This document shows, in pieces, positions 8,358 to 17,602 of a stretch of 64,000 bases of DNA. The notes under the pieces were generated by a model that was not told the origin of the DNA, made no database searches, and saw only the letters and a program-made list of their open reading frames with translations. Each line of letters starts with the position of its first letter. Position 1 is the first letter of the stretch. The position numbers and the translations under genes were made by a program. Origin of the DNA: Streptomyces griseoviridis (GTDB taxonomy: Bacteria; Actinomycetota; Actinomycetes; Streptomycetales; Streptomycetaceae); NCBI RefSeq assembly GCF_005222485.1, contig NZ_CP029078.1, positions 8,247,501 to 8,311,500 on the forward strand, given 5' to 3'.

Positions 8358-8731
8358 ACCCGCCGGGGGAGCGGCGGCCGGGCGCCTCGAACACGGGGGA
8401 CCCTTTCCGGTTGGCCGACGCTCTCCTCCGCCTCGCGGCCGCACGCGTCCTGACCCGCTCGGATCGGGCGAGAGGCCGCCCCGCCTCGGCGCCGCCTGAT
8501 CCACACGACGGGCCCTGGGCGTCCCGGTCGCCGTACCTCCCGTGACGGGCCGACGCGTCGGCCGTCCACCCCGGCTACCGGGACAGCCTGAACCGGCCGC
8601 GCGGAAGGGGCGTCCGACGCGGCGCGCCACTCCGGCGCACCCGAAACGGCGCGGCAGCGGCCGGAGTTCGGGTGGGAGCGGGCGTTCGAACTGGTTCGAT
8701 GACCGGTGCACCCATCCCTACACTCGGCGCC
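8358..8731. other. Gene-free stretch ending in a leaderless-type promoter
   Basis: No open frame here looks like protein. The only signal seen is TACACT at 8719-8724, a good -10 element 7 bp before the ATG at 8732. That implies a leaderless transcript for the ankyrin gene. Confidence 0.45.
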
Positions 8732-9406
8732 ATGGCTGGTGAGCGGAGTGCGGAATGGGACGGGGTCACCCGTCGGTCGACCTACAAGGAGAAGGTGGTG
8801 GCCGAGCGGGACCGGCTCGCCGACGCCGCCCGTGACGCGGACTGGGACACCGTCCTCGACATCCTCGACCGGGAGCGCGGATGGGTCAACTTCGGGCGGA
8901 TCGAGGGCAAGAGCGGCTTCAGCCCGTTCCACCAGGCCGCCTGGCACGGCGCGCCCGTCGAGGTGGCGCAGTGGCTGATCGACCACGGCGCCTGGCGCAC
9001 CTTCCGCACCCATGACGGACGCCGCGCCCTCGACCTCGCGACCGAGCGCGGCCACCACCACCTCACCGACCTGCTCGTGCCGCGCCCGCGGCAACCGCTG
9101 CCGCCCGAGGACCTGGAGCGGCTCCAGGACCATCTGCACCGGCTGATCCGCTTCCGCGCGGACGACGGCCGCGGCTCCGACATCCCCGCCTGGAACGCGC
9201 TGCGCCTGCCGGAACTCGAACCGCTGACCGAACTCGACCACCCGGTCTGCTGGTTCCCGGTCCCCGGCATGTACGGCGGTTTCCGCTTCGAGCTGCGGGA
9301 CGGCGCACTCACCGTCGACAGCTGGATCCGCGTCGTCGGAGGCTCCGAACGCACGGACCGGGTCACCGTCGACGGCGTCGAACTGGAGGAGGGCGACCTG
9401 CTCTGA
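8732..9406 (+). CDS. Ankyrin-repeat protein
   Basis: This 224-aa protein has about two ankyrin repeats near residues 58-115 (GFSPFHQAAWHGAPVEVAQW, then DGRRALDLATERGHHHLTDL). They are followed by a uniform C-terminal domain ending in SERTDRVTVDGVELEEGDLL that is not recognised. It is probably a cytosolic protein-binding adaptor. No partner is encoded alongside. The ATG at 8732 lies 7 bp from a TACACT -10 box with no clear ribosome site, so translation is likely leaderless. The gene stands alone between terminators. Confidence 0.85.
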   Translation: MAGERSAEWDGVTRRSTYKEKVVAERDRLADAARDADWDTVLDILDRERGWVNFGRIEGKSGFSPFHQAAWHGAPVEVAQWLIDHGAWRTFRTHDGRRALDLATERGHHHLTDLLVPRPRQPLPPEDLERLQDHLHRLIRFRADDGRGSDIPAWNALRLPELEPLTELDHPVCWFPVPGMYGGFRFELRDGALTVDSWIRVVGGSERTDRVTVDGVELEEGDLL

Positions 9407-9460
9407 GGCGGCCGGGCCCGGCCGGACGGGCGTCCGCCCTTTCCCGCCGCCGCAGACGAG

Positions 9461-9499
9461 CGCCCGCGAGGCCCCCTTTTCGCGAGAGCCCCGCGGGCG
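9461..9499. terminator. Hairpin between ankyrin gene and the GH4 operon
   Basis: Arms CGCCCGCG (9461-9468) and CGCGGGCG (9492-9499) enclose a T4-containing loop. Further GC-rich palindromes lie at 9410-9430 and 9505-9523. It separates two convergent units. Confidence 0.55.
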
Positions 9500-9527
9500 G
9501 TCGGGCCGGCGCCCGGCCGGCCGTCGT

Positions 9528-10829
9528 TCAGTGGCCCAGCACGGCCCGCAACTCCGGCTGGAGCAGGTCCCCGTGGGCCCGGACCAGGTCGTCGCACAGG
9601 TCCCAGATCCGCTCCACCGGCAGCGCGGCGGCCGTCGCGGGGTCGGCCATCATCGCGTGCCTGATGTGCCGCGGGTCCCCGTCGGTGGCCGCCCTGACCA
9701 CCAGGTCGGTGACCGAGACGTACGACCGGTTCAGGGCGGCGCACTGCGGAGGCAGGGCACCGATCCGGGTCGGCCGCACACCCGTCCCGTCGACCAGGCA
9801 CGGCACCTCGACCGCGGCGTCCGCCGGGAGGTTCTCGATCAGACCGCGGTTGGGCACATTGCCGTAGACCGTGCGGGGCGTCCCGGTGGCGACGCTGTGG
9901 ATGATCTGCGGGGCGTACTCCATGGTGCCCTCGACGGGCAGCGGGCGCCCCGCCGCGAGCGCGTCACGGGTCTCCTCGTAACTCGCCGCGTTCTCCTTGA
10001 TGATGTCCAGATAGGCGCCGACCGGCAGCCGCAGCCGCTCGACCTCCTCCTCGTGGGACAGGTACCAGGGCACGTACTCCGAGGAGTGCTCGCTCGTCTC
10101 GGTCGGATAGTGCCCGAGCCTGCGGTACATGTCGACGCGGACCCGGCGCAGCAGCCCGGGGTCCCGCGCGATCACCTCGTCGAGCAGCGGGTACAGGTCC
10201 TTGCCCTCGCGTTCGAAACGCAGCACCCACGCCTGGTGGTTGACGCCCGCCGCGAGGTAGGTCACCTCGTCGAAGGGCACGCCCACCAGCCGGGACAGGT
10301 CGTGCATCGTCCAGTACACCGAGTGGCAGAGACCGGTCACCTTCAACTCGGGGGCGATCCGGCTCAGATAGAGCACGTTCATCGCCATCGGGTTGGTGTA
10401 GTTCAACAGGTGGGCGTCCGGGCAGAGTTCGGCCATGTCCTCGGCGATGCCCTTGAGGACGGGGAAGGTGCGCAGCGCCCGGAAGACACCGCCGACGCCG
10501 AGCGTGTCGCCGATCGTCTGGCGCACCCCGTAGCGGGCCGGGACGTCGAAGTCGGTCCTGGTGGCCGCGTCCATCCCGACCTGGACGATGTTGATGACGA
10601 AGTCGGCGTCGGCGAGCGCCGCCCGCCGGTCCAGGTGGGTGGTGATCTCCGGCTTCGCGCCCCGGTGTCCGGCGATGAACCGCGCGGCGCCCTCGGCCGT
10701 CGCGAGCCGCTCGGGGTCGATGTCGTGCAACGCGATCCGCGCGTTCCCGAGTTCGGGGAAGGCGAACAGGTCCGCCAGCAGGCCCTGCGTGAACACCACG
10801 CTGCCCGCTCCCACGAATGCGATCTTCAT
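9528..10829 (-). CDS. melA: Glycoside hydrolase family 4, alpha-galactosidase (MelA-like)
   Basis: This 433-aa GH4 enzyme has an N-terminal Rossmann NAD site (KIAFVGAGSVVFTQ), NYTNPMAMN near residue 150, GLCHSV with the metal-binding Cys, and GVNHQAW with the metal-binding His. GH4 enzymes hydrolyse by a redox-elimination mechanism that needs NAD+ and Mn2+. The CHSV motif fits the alpha-galactosidase/galacturonidase branch. It is intracellular, with no signal peptide. It is the last gene of a six-gene operon, its ATG overlapping the kinase stop (ATGA). It would split imported alpha-galactosides, possibly galactosaminides. Specificity between these is not decidable here. Confidence 0.9.
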   Translation of the reverse strand: MKIAFVGAGSVVFTQGLLADLFAFPELGNARIALHDIDPERLATAEGAARFIAGHRGAKPEITTHLDRRAALADADFVINIVQVGMDAATRTDFDVPARYGVRQTIGDTLGVGGVFRALRTFPVLKGIAEDMAELCPDAHLLNYTNPMAMNVLYLSRIAPELKVTGLCHSVYWTMHDLSRLVGVPFDEVTYLAAGVNHQAWVLRFEREGKDLYPLLDEVIARDPGLLRRVRVDMYRRLGHYPTETSEHSSEYVPWYLSHEEEVERLRLPVGAYLDIIKENAASYEETRDALAAGRPLPVEGTMEYAPQIIHSVATGTPRTVYGNVPNRGLIENLPADAAVEVPCLVDGTGVRPTRIGALPPQCAALNRSYVSVTDLVVRAATDGDPRHIRHAMMADPATAAALPVERIWDLCDDLVRAHGDLLQPELRAVLGH

Positions 10830-11764
10830 CGAGTTCCTTTCAGATCAGTGACGGCCCATGCCTCGTCCCACGTCGGCTGGGCCGCCGTACCACCGTGAGC
10901 GCGTGTCGAGAGCGATCCGCAGGCCGCGGCCATCGCCAGGGACGCGCGGAGATCGAGCCCGCGCAGCCGTGCCGCGACGAAACCGGCGTCGAAGCTGTCT
11001 CCCGCGCCCACCGCGTCCAACGGCTCCACCGGCACCGCGGCCGCCCGGAGCGCTTCGTCGCCGTGCTGGGCGTGGGCGCCGCGCGCGCCGTCCTTCACCA
11101 CCACCGTCGGCCCGTAGCGGGCCAGGGCCAGGGCCGCGTCGGCGACCCGGGACTCGCCGGACAGGGCGAGCGCCTCGGCCGCGTTCGGCAGCAGCACGTC
11201 GGTCGCCTTGAGGACCGGGTCGAGCAGGGCGTGGTCCCAGCGGGTGGCGGGGTCGTCGTTGGTGTCGAGCGAGGTGGTCGCGCCGTGCGCCCGCGCCCGG
11301 TCGAACAGCGCGGCCAGCCCCTCGGCCAGCCGCGGCATCAGGAAGAACGACGCCGCGTGCACGTGCCGGGTCGCCGCCAGCAGGTCGGCGGGCACGTCCC
11401 ACGGGCCGGTCGCGGTCAGGCAGCCGGGCGCGGTGAGCACCGCCCGGTCGCCGTCGGCGGTCGTGAGGATCGTGGTCAGCGGCGTGGGCAGACCGGGATC
11501 GACGGTGAGCCGGCTGACGTCCACCCCGCGCTCCGCGAGTTCCCCGCGCACGAAGACGCCCGCCGCGTCGTCGCCCACCCGTCCGGCGAACGCGACCCGC
11601 AGCCCGAGCCGCGCCGCCCCGCACGCCATGATCGCGGCGGACCCGCCGAGCACCAACCGCCCGTGGTCCACGAGCTGTTCGCGCTGCCCGAAGGCCAGGC
11701 CGGTCACCGGACCGACCACCACGTCGGGGTTGACGTCCCCGATCACCACCAGGTCATAGGTCAT
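10826..11764 (-). CDS. PfkB-family carbohydrate kinase
   Basis: This 312-aa ribokinase-fold protein has an N-terminal GDVNPDVVVGPV, the GGSAAIMACGAARLG substrate region, and the C-terminal PfkB signature DAVGAGDSFDAGF with the catalytic Asp. It phosphorylates a sugar or sugar acid using ATP. In this operon a hexose or hexosamine released by the GH4 enzyme is likely. The start ATG at 11764 lies 5 bp after the permease gene's stop (11770). The stop overlaps the GH4 ATG. Confidence 0.9.
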   Translation of the reverse strand: MTYDLVVIGDVNPDVVVGPVTGLAFGQREQLVDHGRLVLGGSAAIMACGAARLGLRVAFAGRVGDDAAGVFVRGELAERGVDVSRLTVDPGLPTPLTTILTTADGDRAVLTAPGCLTATGPWDVPADLLAATRHVHAASFFLMPRLAEGLAALFDRARAHGATTSLDTNDDPATRWDHALLDPVLKATDVLLPNAAEALALSGESRVADAALALARYGPTVVVKDGARGAHAQHGDEALRAAAVPVEPLDAVGAGDSFDAGFVAARLRGLDLRASLAMAAACGSLSTRAHGGTAAQPTWDEAWAVTDLKGTR

Positions 11765-11769
11765 GCCGG

Positions 11770-12600
11770 TCACCCCTTGATTCCGCTCGACGTCAGAGAC
11801 TGGATGAAGGTCCGCTGGGCCAGCAGGAACGCCACCAGCACCGGCAGGACCGTGATCACGTTCCCGGCCATCACCGCCGACCACTTGGTGTGGTGCTGGC
11901 CCTGGAAGGTGGTCAGCCCCAACTGGAGCGTGTACACGGTGTCGTGATTGATCGCGATCAGCGGCCACGACAGGTCGTTCCAGGCGGTGAGGAAGGTCAG
12001 CACGGCGACCGTGGCCAGCGCGGGCCGGGCCAGCGGCAGCACGATCGAGAACAGCACCCGCAGCCGCGAACACCCGTCGATCCAGGCGGCCTCCTCGATC
12101 TCCCGGGGCAGCGAGAGGAAGAACTGCCGGAACAGGAACACCGCGAACGGCGTCACCAGCGACGGCACGATCAGCGCGCCCAACGTGTCGATCAGACCGA
12201 GCCACTTCATCACCAGGAACGTCGGGATCATCGTCAGCTGGAACGGCACCACCATCGTCGCCAGCATCAGGGCGAGCAGCAGCCGGGAGCCGCCGAACCG
12301 CATCCGGGCGAACGCGTAGCCGCCGAGCGCCCCGAACAGCAGGTTCGAGGTGACCGCGACCACCGCCACGATCAGCGAGTTGGCGAACCAGCGCGGGAAC
12401 AGCGCGTTGCCCATCACGTACCGGTAGCCGCTCAGATCGATGCCGTGCGGCCACAGGGCCGGCGGGAACCGGTTGATCTCGGCGTCCGACATGACCGAGC
12501 TGAGCACCAGCCACACCAGCGGCAGCGCGAACGCCAACGCCAGCGGCGCGAGCAGCAGATGCCAGCCGAGGGACGGTCTGCGCGGGGTCGACGGGTTCAC
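11770..12600 (-). CDS. ABC sugar importer permease (MalG/CUT1 type)
   Basis: This 276-aa permease has six predicted membrane helices and the EAA loop EEAAWIDGCSRLRVLFSIVLP (residues 180-200), which docks the ATPase subunit. CUT1 permeases of this kind import oligosaccharides. The GTG start overlaps the stop of the other permease (GTGA). No ATPase gene is in the operon. As is usual in Streptomyces, the shared MsiK ATPase probably energises it. Confidence 0.92.
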   Translation of the reverse strand: MNPSTPRRPSLGWHLLLAPLALAFALPLVWLVLSSVMSDAEINRFPPALWPHGIDLSGYRYVMGNALFPRWFANSLIVAVVAVTSNLLFGALGGYAFARMRFGGSRLLLALMLATMVVPFQLTMIPTFLVMKWLGLIDTLGALIVPSLVTPFAVFLFRQFFLSLPREIEEAAWIDGCSRLRVLFSIVLPLARPALATVAVLTFLTAWNDLSWPLIAINHDTVYTLQLGLTTFQGQHHTKWSAVMAGNVITVLPVLVAFLLAQRTFIQSLTSSGIKG

Positions 12601-13559
12601 GAGCGGCCTCCTTCCACACGGCCTTCACGGGCGCGCACCAGCCGCAGCACGCCGCCCGACACCAGCAGCGCGAGCGCCAGGACGTACGCGGCGGCGGCTC
12701 CGTAGCCGGCCGTGAACATCTGGAACGCCTGCTGCCAGACGAAGTAGACGACGACGGTCGTCGAACCGAGCGGCCCGCCCTTCGTCGTCACATAGATCAG
12801 GTCGAAGACCTGGAGCGCCGAGATCAGCTGCCACAGCAGCAGGAACACCGTGACCGGGGTGAGCGCGGGCAGCGTCACGTGCCGCAGCACCTGACGCAGG
12901 TTCGCGCCGTCCAGGCGGGCGGACTCGACGAGTTCGGGCGGCACGTCCTGGAGGGCGGCCAGATAGACCACGACACAGAAGCCGACGCCGCTCCACAGCG
13001 AGATCAGCACCAGCAGGAACATGGCCTGTCCCGGATCGGACAGGAAACCCTGGCGGGAGACGCCGAGATGGTGCAGCAGCGAGTTGGCGACGCCGAAGTC
13101 GGGGTCGAGGATGAAGGAGAACAGCACGCCCTGCGCCGTCGCCGACACCACGAACGGCACGAAGACCAGGGTGCGGTAGAGGCCGACGAAGCGGATGCGC
13201 CGATTGAGCGCGATGGCCAGGGCCAGGCCGCCGACCAGGCTCAGCGGCACGTACAGGGCCGCGTACTGGATTGTGTTGCCGACCGCTGTGCGGAAGTTGG
13301 GGTCCTGCGCCAGGGCGCGGTAGTTGTCGAGGCCGACCCAGCGGCCTGGCGTCACCAGGTCGTCCGCCCGGAAGGACAGCAGCAGCGACCAGACGACGGG
13401 CACGACGCTCAGGCCGAGGATCACGACGACCGAAGGGCTGATGAACGCCCAGGCGGTGGCGCGGTCCCGGCGCGACCGGCGGCGGGCGGCCCGGCGCGCC
13501 TCGGCCGGGGTCGTCCCGGTCCGTGGCGGCAGGGTGAGGGCGCGAGGCAGTGTGGACAT
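12597..13559 (-). CDS. ABC sugar importer permease (MalF/CUT1 type)
   Basis: This permease is about 320 aa, with a basic N-terminus (RRAARRRSRRDRATAWAF), six membrane helices and an EAA loop VESARLDGANLRQVLRHVTLP. It forms a heterodimeric channel with the MalG-type protein that follows. The start ATG at 13559 has CGGGAG at 6 bp. An alternative ATG at 13586 overlaps the stop of the binding-protein gene (ATGA) and would add nine residues. Coupling elsewhere in the operon makes that possible too. Confidence 0.9.
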   Translation of the reverse strand: MSTLPRALTLPPRTGTTPAEARRAARRRSRRDRATAWAFISPSVVVILGLSVVPVVWSLLLSFRADDLVTPGRWVGLDNYRALAQDPNFRTAVGNTIQYAALYVPLSLVGGLALAIALNRRIRFVGLYRTLVFVPFVVSATAQGVLFSFILDPDFGVANSLLHHLGVSRQGFLSDPGQAMFLLVLISLWSGVGFCVVVYLAALQDVPPELVESARLDGANLRQVLRHVTLPALTPVTVFLLLWQLISALQVFDLIYVTTKGGPLGSTTVVVYFVWQQAFQMFTAGYGAAAAYVLALALLVSGGVLRLVRAREGRVEGGRS

Positions 13560-13582
13560 GACGGGCTCCCGTACCGGGGAAG

Positions 13583-14878
13583 TCATCGGGGGATCCGCAG
13601 GGCCGCGTCGGCCTTCTCCGCGCACTTGTGGAGCGCGCGGGCGGGGGAGTCCTGGCCGAGCAGGACGGACACGATCGCCTCGCCGAGCGCCTGCGAGATC
13701 TGCGGGTACGCGGCGTGGACGGGGCGGACACGGGCGGTGCGCAGGGCGTCGGTGAAGACGTCGAGGCCGGGGGTGCGGTCGCTGTGCCGACGCCACTCGG
13801 GCCGCTCGGCGGCCGTGGTGGTGAGCGGCAGGCTGCCCGCCGATGAGTCCCAGCGCACGTCCTGGGCGGGCCGGGTCAGCCAGCGCACGAACTCCACCGC
13901 GGCCCGCGACCTGGCCGAGCCGTTGTCGAACACCGTCCAGGTGTCGGGACCCGAGATCGTCACCGGCTTGCCGCTGTAGGAGGGCAGCGGTACCACCGCG
14001 TAGTCGACCCGGGCGGCGCTGATGTCCGGGAGCTGCCACGGTCCGGTCGGCACCATCGCCATCCGTCCGCTGAGGAACACCTGGTACATCTGCTCGCCGC
14101 CCGGCTTGGGGTCGACGTAGACGCTTCGGTCGCGGGCCAGCGTCTCCAGCGTGCCCAGGGCCTTGACGCCCTGGTCGGCGAAGCCGATGCGGGCGCCGTC
14201 GGGGGCGACGACCTCTCCGCCGAGGTCCCAGAGCATCGGCCACAGCCGCCACACGGTGTCCTCGTCGCCGGTGCCTGGCCAGCCGGTCCCGAAGACGCCC
14301 TTGCCCGGGTCGGTCAGCCGCCGGGCGGCCTCGGTGAAGTCGTCCCAGGTCCAGCCCGCCTCGGGCAGCGGCACCCCGGCCCGCCTGAACAGCGTCCGGT
14401 TGCAGACCACGGCCAGCGAGTCGAGCAGCGCGGGCGCCGCCCTGACCTGTCCGTTGACGGTGATCGCGTCCCGTACCGGCTTCCAGTAGGCGCTCCACGG
14501 CGTGGGGCCCTCGCGCAGCGCCTTCGTCAGGTCGACCACGCGGGGACTGCGGGCCACGTTCGCCAGGTCGGAGCCGAAGATGTAGGCGATGTCCGGGTAG
14601 GAGCCGGCCGCGAGCGCGGCGGTCACCTTCTGGAGCATCGCGTCGGCCAGGACCCCGCCGCCGCCCGCGTTCACCCGGATCGACGGGTGGGTGCGGTTGA
14701 ACTCGTCGACCAGCGCCTGGATCGCCTTGCGGCCGGTGTCGGACTGCCCGTGCCACAGCTCCACGGTCACCCGTCCGTCGGCCCCGACCCCGTCGGAGCC
14801 GCCCGTGCCGCAGCCGCTCAACGCGCCGAGCGCGGCGGCTCCCAGCAGTACCCGGCGCCTGGACATCCCGCTCGCCAC
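13583..14878 (-). CDS. ABC sugar importer, extracellular solute-binding lipoprotein
   Basis: This family 1 sugar-binding protein is about 431 aa. It has a twin-arginine-like start (MSRRRVLLGAAALGAL) and the lipobox LSGC, so it is an anchored lipoprotein. The body has the typical binding-protein blocks VTVELWHGQSDTGRKAIQAL, PDIAYIFGSDLANVA, and FLSGRMAMVPTGPWQLPDI. It captures an oligosaccharide for the two permeases downstream. The GTG at 14878 is preferred because a GCTGAG sequence precedes it. ATG at 14866 gives only four fewer residues. Confidence 0.9.
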   Translation of the reverse strand: MASGMSRRRVLLGAAALGALSGCGTGGSDGVGADGRVTVELWHGQSDTGRKAIQALVDEFNRTHPSIRVNAGGGGVLADAMLQKVTAALAAGSYPDIAYIFGSDLANVARSPRVVDLTKALREGPTPWSAYWKPVRDAITVNGQVRAAPALLDSLAVVCNRTLFRRAGVPLPEAGWTWDDFTEAARRLTDPGKGVFGTGWPGTGDEDTVWRLWPMLWDLGGEVVAPDGARIGFADQGVKALGTLETLARDRSVYVDPKPGGEQMYQVFLSGRMAMVPTGPWQLPDISAARVDYAVVPLPSYSGKPVTISGPDTWTVFDNGSARSRAAVEFVRWLTRPAQDVRWDSSAGSLPLTTTAAERPEWRRHSDRTPGLDVFTDALRTARVRPVHAAYPQISQALGEAIVSVLLGQDSPARALHKCAEKADAALRIPR

Positions 14879-14883
14879 GGCGC

Positions 14884-15885
14884 TCAGCCGACCTTGCGGA
14901 CGTAGTCGGCGCTGCCCGGCTTCGAGACCATGACGTCGCGGCGCACGATGCTCAGCCGGTCGCCGTAGCCCGAGAGCGCCTTGCGCAGTCCGGCGTCCGT
15001 GTACTCGATGACCACGACCCGGTCGTCGAAGGCGTCGGCGTACGTCCCGCACTCGTCCCAGGCCCCGCACTCCTCCGCGACCGCGAAGTCCAGCCCCGCC
15101 TTCTCGCGCTGCCCGGTCAGCTCGGCCGTGTTCTTCTGGCCGATCGCCAGTCCGCGGGCGTGCGCGCGCTTCGACAGCAGGGCGATGAACGCGACGGCGT
15201 CGTTGGCGCTCAGCAGGTCGGAGGAGCGCGTGTAGCTGTCGTAGTTGTCGGGTTCGACGGCGTCGAAGCCCTTGTCGGCGCAGCCGTCGATCCACCGGCC
15301 GACCCGCTCGGCGACCCGCTCGCGCTTGGCGGCGGTGCGGATGTCGAGCAGCGGTTCGCCCCAGTCCTCGTCGACGACCTTCTCGCCGTCGCCGTCCCGC
15401 AGCAGCAGGTCGGACGGCCAGGAGGAGCTCTCGCCCGGCTGGGACTGGAAGGCGTTGACGTAGCAGATGTTGTACAGGCCGGGCGCGGGGGAGGCGGTCC
15501 GGTCCCGGCTGACGATCTTCACGCCGGCCGGCGGGGGGTAGGCGCCGCCGATCTGGTAGTCGAACCCGGCGTGCCTGGGCGGCAGCCGCACCGTCTTGGC
15601 GGCGGACGTGCCCTTCGACGGCGTGCCGGCCGTCGTCCGCGCCGTCGCGGTCGCCGAACCGACCGCCTCGGACGGGCCGGCGCTCGCACCGCCGTCCGCC
15701 TTCGGCGTGCCGGACACCGGCGTGTCGTGGCCGCCGGACGACGCCGTCGGCGTCGGGACCGACGATCCGGCGCGCTCGGAGGAATCGGGGGAAGGGCCGC
15801 AGCCGGTCGCTCCGAGGACGAGAGCCAGGCAAGCGCCCACGGCCGTCCCGAGACCTCCGACGCGGGATACACCCATGGCGGGCAT
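14884..15885 (-). CDS. GH114 endo-alpha-1,4-polygalactosaminidase-like lipoprotein
   Basis: This 333-aa protein has a signal sequence ending in a lipobox-like LGATGC, then a Ser/Thr/Pro/Gly linker of about 80 residues. The TIM-barrel domain carries GH114 features: FDYQIGGAYPPP at the barrel entry, PGLYNICYVNAFQSQPGE, the acidic GFDAVEPDNYDSYTR, and VVVIEYTDAG. GH114 enzymes cut alpha-1,4-galactosamine polymers. The start ATG at 15885 has GGAG at 6-7 bp; later in-frame ATGs are less well placed. It is first in the operon with the importer, kinase and GH4 enzyme, so it probably makes the oligosaccharides that the importer takes up. Confidence 0.87.
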   Translation of the reverse strand: MPAMGVSRVGGLGTAVGACLALVLGATGCGPSPDSSERAGSSVPTPTASSGGHDTPVSGTPKADGGASAGPSEAVGSATATARTTAGTPSKGTSAAKTVRLPPRHAGFDYQIGGAYPPPAGVKIVSRDRTASPAPGLYNICYVNAFQSQPGESSSWPSDLLLRDGDGEKVVDEDWGEPLLDIRTAAKRERVAERVGRWIDGCADKGFDAVEPDNYDSYTRSSDLLSANDAVAFIALLSKRAHARGLAIGQKNTAELTGQREKAGLDFAVAEECGAWDECGTYADAFDDRVVVIEYTDAGLRKALSGYGDRLSIVRRDVMVSKPGSADYVRKVG

Positions 15886-16143
15886 GTTCCGCTCCATCAA
15901 TCGCGGATACGTCCCCGCCTCGGACCCGCTGAAGGGGTTCCTGGCGACTTTGGCCGGACTTGGAGCATGTCCGCTACCGGCTGGGCGTACCTCTGGGTAC
16001 CGCGCGAGTCGCGCCGGCACGTCCACGGATCAAACAGCCGGTGCCCGGCCGCCGTCAAGTGCCGACGGGTGGCGGAGCGCTTCCGCCCGGCCGCACGACG
16101 TACGCTCCACCCAAGACCTCTCCCGACGGCAGGAGCAGCAACG

Positions 16144-17112
16144 ATGCAGTACGTGAAGCTCGGTTCGACGGGCCTGGACGTGTCCCGGATCAGTCTGGGC
16201 TGCATGACCTACGGCCGTCCCGACCGCGGCAATCACGAGTGGACCCTCGACGAGGAGGCCTCGCGCCCGCTGATCCGTCAGGCGATCGAGGCGGGGATCA
16301 ACTTCCTCGACACCGCGAACGTCTACTCCGACGGCAGCAGCGAGGAGATCGTCGGCCGGGCGCTGCGCGACTTCGCCCAGCGGGACGAGATCGTGCTGGC
16401 GACGAAGGTGCACGGCCGCACCCGCCCGGGACCCAACGGCGCCGGTCTGTCCCGCAAGGCCATCCTCACGGAGATCGACCACAGCCTCACCCGCCTCGGC
16501 ACCGACCATGTCGACCTCTACCAGATCCACCGCTTCGACCCGCACACCCCGGTCGAGGAGACGATGGAAGCGCTGCACGACGTGGTCAAGGCGGGCAAGG
16601 CCCGCTACATCGGGGCGAGTTCGATGTACGCGTGGCAGTTCTCCAAGATGCAGTACACGGCCGAGCGGTACGGCTGGACGCGGTTCGTCTCCATGCAGAA
16701 CCACTACAACCTGCTCTACCGCGAGGAGGAGCGCGAGATGCTGCCGCTCTGCGCGGACCAGGGGGTGGGCACCCTGCCGTGGAGCCCGCTGGCCCGCGGC
16801 CGGCTCACCCGGGACTGGGACACCGTCACCGAGCGCAGCTCCACCGACGCCTTCGGCGGCCGGCTCTACCAGGAGGGCGACCGCACCGTCGTCGAGGCGG
16901 TCACCCGGATCGCGGAGCGGCGCGGGGTGTCCCGCGCGCAGATCGCCCTCGCCTGGCTGCTGCACCAGCCGACGGTGACCGCCCCGATCGTCGGCGCGGG
17001 CCGGCCCAGGCACCTGGAGGACGCGCTGGCCGCGGTGGAACTCACCCTCGACGAGGAGGAGTTGGCGGAGCTGGAGAGCCCCTACAGCCCGCACCCGGTC
17101 GCCGGCCACTGA
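16144..17112 (+). CDS. Aldo/keto reductase
   Basis: This 322-aa protein has the AKR barrel signatures: LDTANVYSDGSSE with catalytic Asp and Tyr, VLATKVHG with Lys, and DLYQIHRFD with His. It belongs to the bacterial YhdN/Tas-like group of NADPH-dependent oxidoreductases with unknown natural substrates. The ATG at 16144 has GGAG 9 bp upstream. It is divergent from the GH114 operon, but nothing in its sequence ties it to that pathway. Confidence 0.92.
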   Translation: MQYVKLGSTGLDVSRISLGCMTYGRPDRGNHEWTLDEEASRPLIRQAIEAGINFLDTANVYSDGSSEEIVGRALRDFAQRDEIVLATKVHGRTRPGPNGAGLSRKAILTEIDHSLTRLGTDHVDLYQIHRFDPHTPVEETMEALHDVVKAGKARYIGASSMYAWQFSKMQYTAERYGWTRFVSMQNHYNLLYREEEREMLPLCADQGVGTLPWSPLARGRLTRDWDTVTERSSTDAFGGRLYQEGDRTVVEAVTRIAERRGVSRAQIALAWLLHQPTVTAPIVGAGRPRHLEDALAAVELTLDEEELAELESPYSPHPVAGH

Positions 17113-17125
17113 ACCGCGCGGCGAC

Positions 17126-17161
17126 GGACCGGCCGCCCGCCGCCCGCGCGGCGGCCGGTCC
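17126..17161 (+). terminator. Terminator hairpin after the aldo/keto reductase gene
   Basis: A perfect 12-bp stem, 17126-17137 with 17150-17161, lies 14 bp past the stop. Confidence 0.75.
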
Positions 17162-17549
17162 AAAGGTTGCGGGCCGGGCCGGGCGGCCCGTCCGGGGGGT
17201 CGGGATGTGCGCGGAAAGGGCCGTCCAAAGGTTCGTGACCGCATTGGACAAAAGTCAGCCGCAGGCCGCGCCGACTTTTTGTCGATAAGGCGCGGCGGCC
17301 CGGACAATCGGTATTGACGATGTGTCGAACAAGGGCCTCCCGTACGTAATGCACAAAACCCGGGGCTGCCTTGTTGTGCCCAGTTGACCTGTGCAAAAGT
17401 GTGGGCTGTCGGCGCGCGGAACAAGCTGGGTCTTCTGCGCGCGCGAGGCGTCCCCTGTTCACCCCGGGCCCCAAAAGGGCCGAGTCGAGGGAGTGTTCGG
17501 GGTGCCGAACCCAGTACCAGAGGATCCCGTCGCATCGGACACCGGATCC

Positions 17550-17567
17550 CCATACCTACTGGTATGG
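17550..17567. promoter_or_regulatory. Palindromic operator-like site before the sigma-like lectin gene
   Basis: CCATACC-TACT-GGTATGG is a perfect 7-4-7 inverted repeat 36 bp before the GTG start at 17603. The surrounding 440-bp gene-free region (17162-17602) is unusually AT-containing for this DNA and likely holds the promoter. No other structure was identified with confidence. Confidence 0.45.
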
Positions 17568-17602
17568 ACTTTATGCCGCATGCCCTTGAGAGGAATGCAG
17601 CC

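Noticed and set aside
8680..8735. GTTCGA-containing segment resembling a tRNA T-loop
   Set aside because: No acceptor or anticodon stem can be folded around it. It overlaps the ankyrin gene promoter.
15160..16143. Long plus-strand frame opposite the GH114 gene leading into the aldo/keto reductase frame
   Set aside because: It is antisense to GH114 and has Arg/Gly-rich composition. The reductase has its own ATG and ribosome site at 16144.
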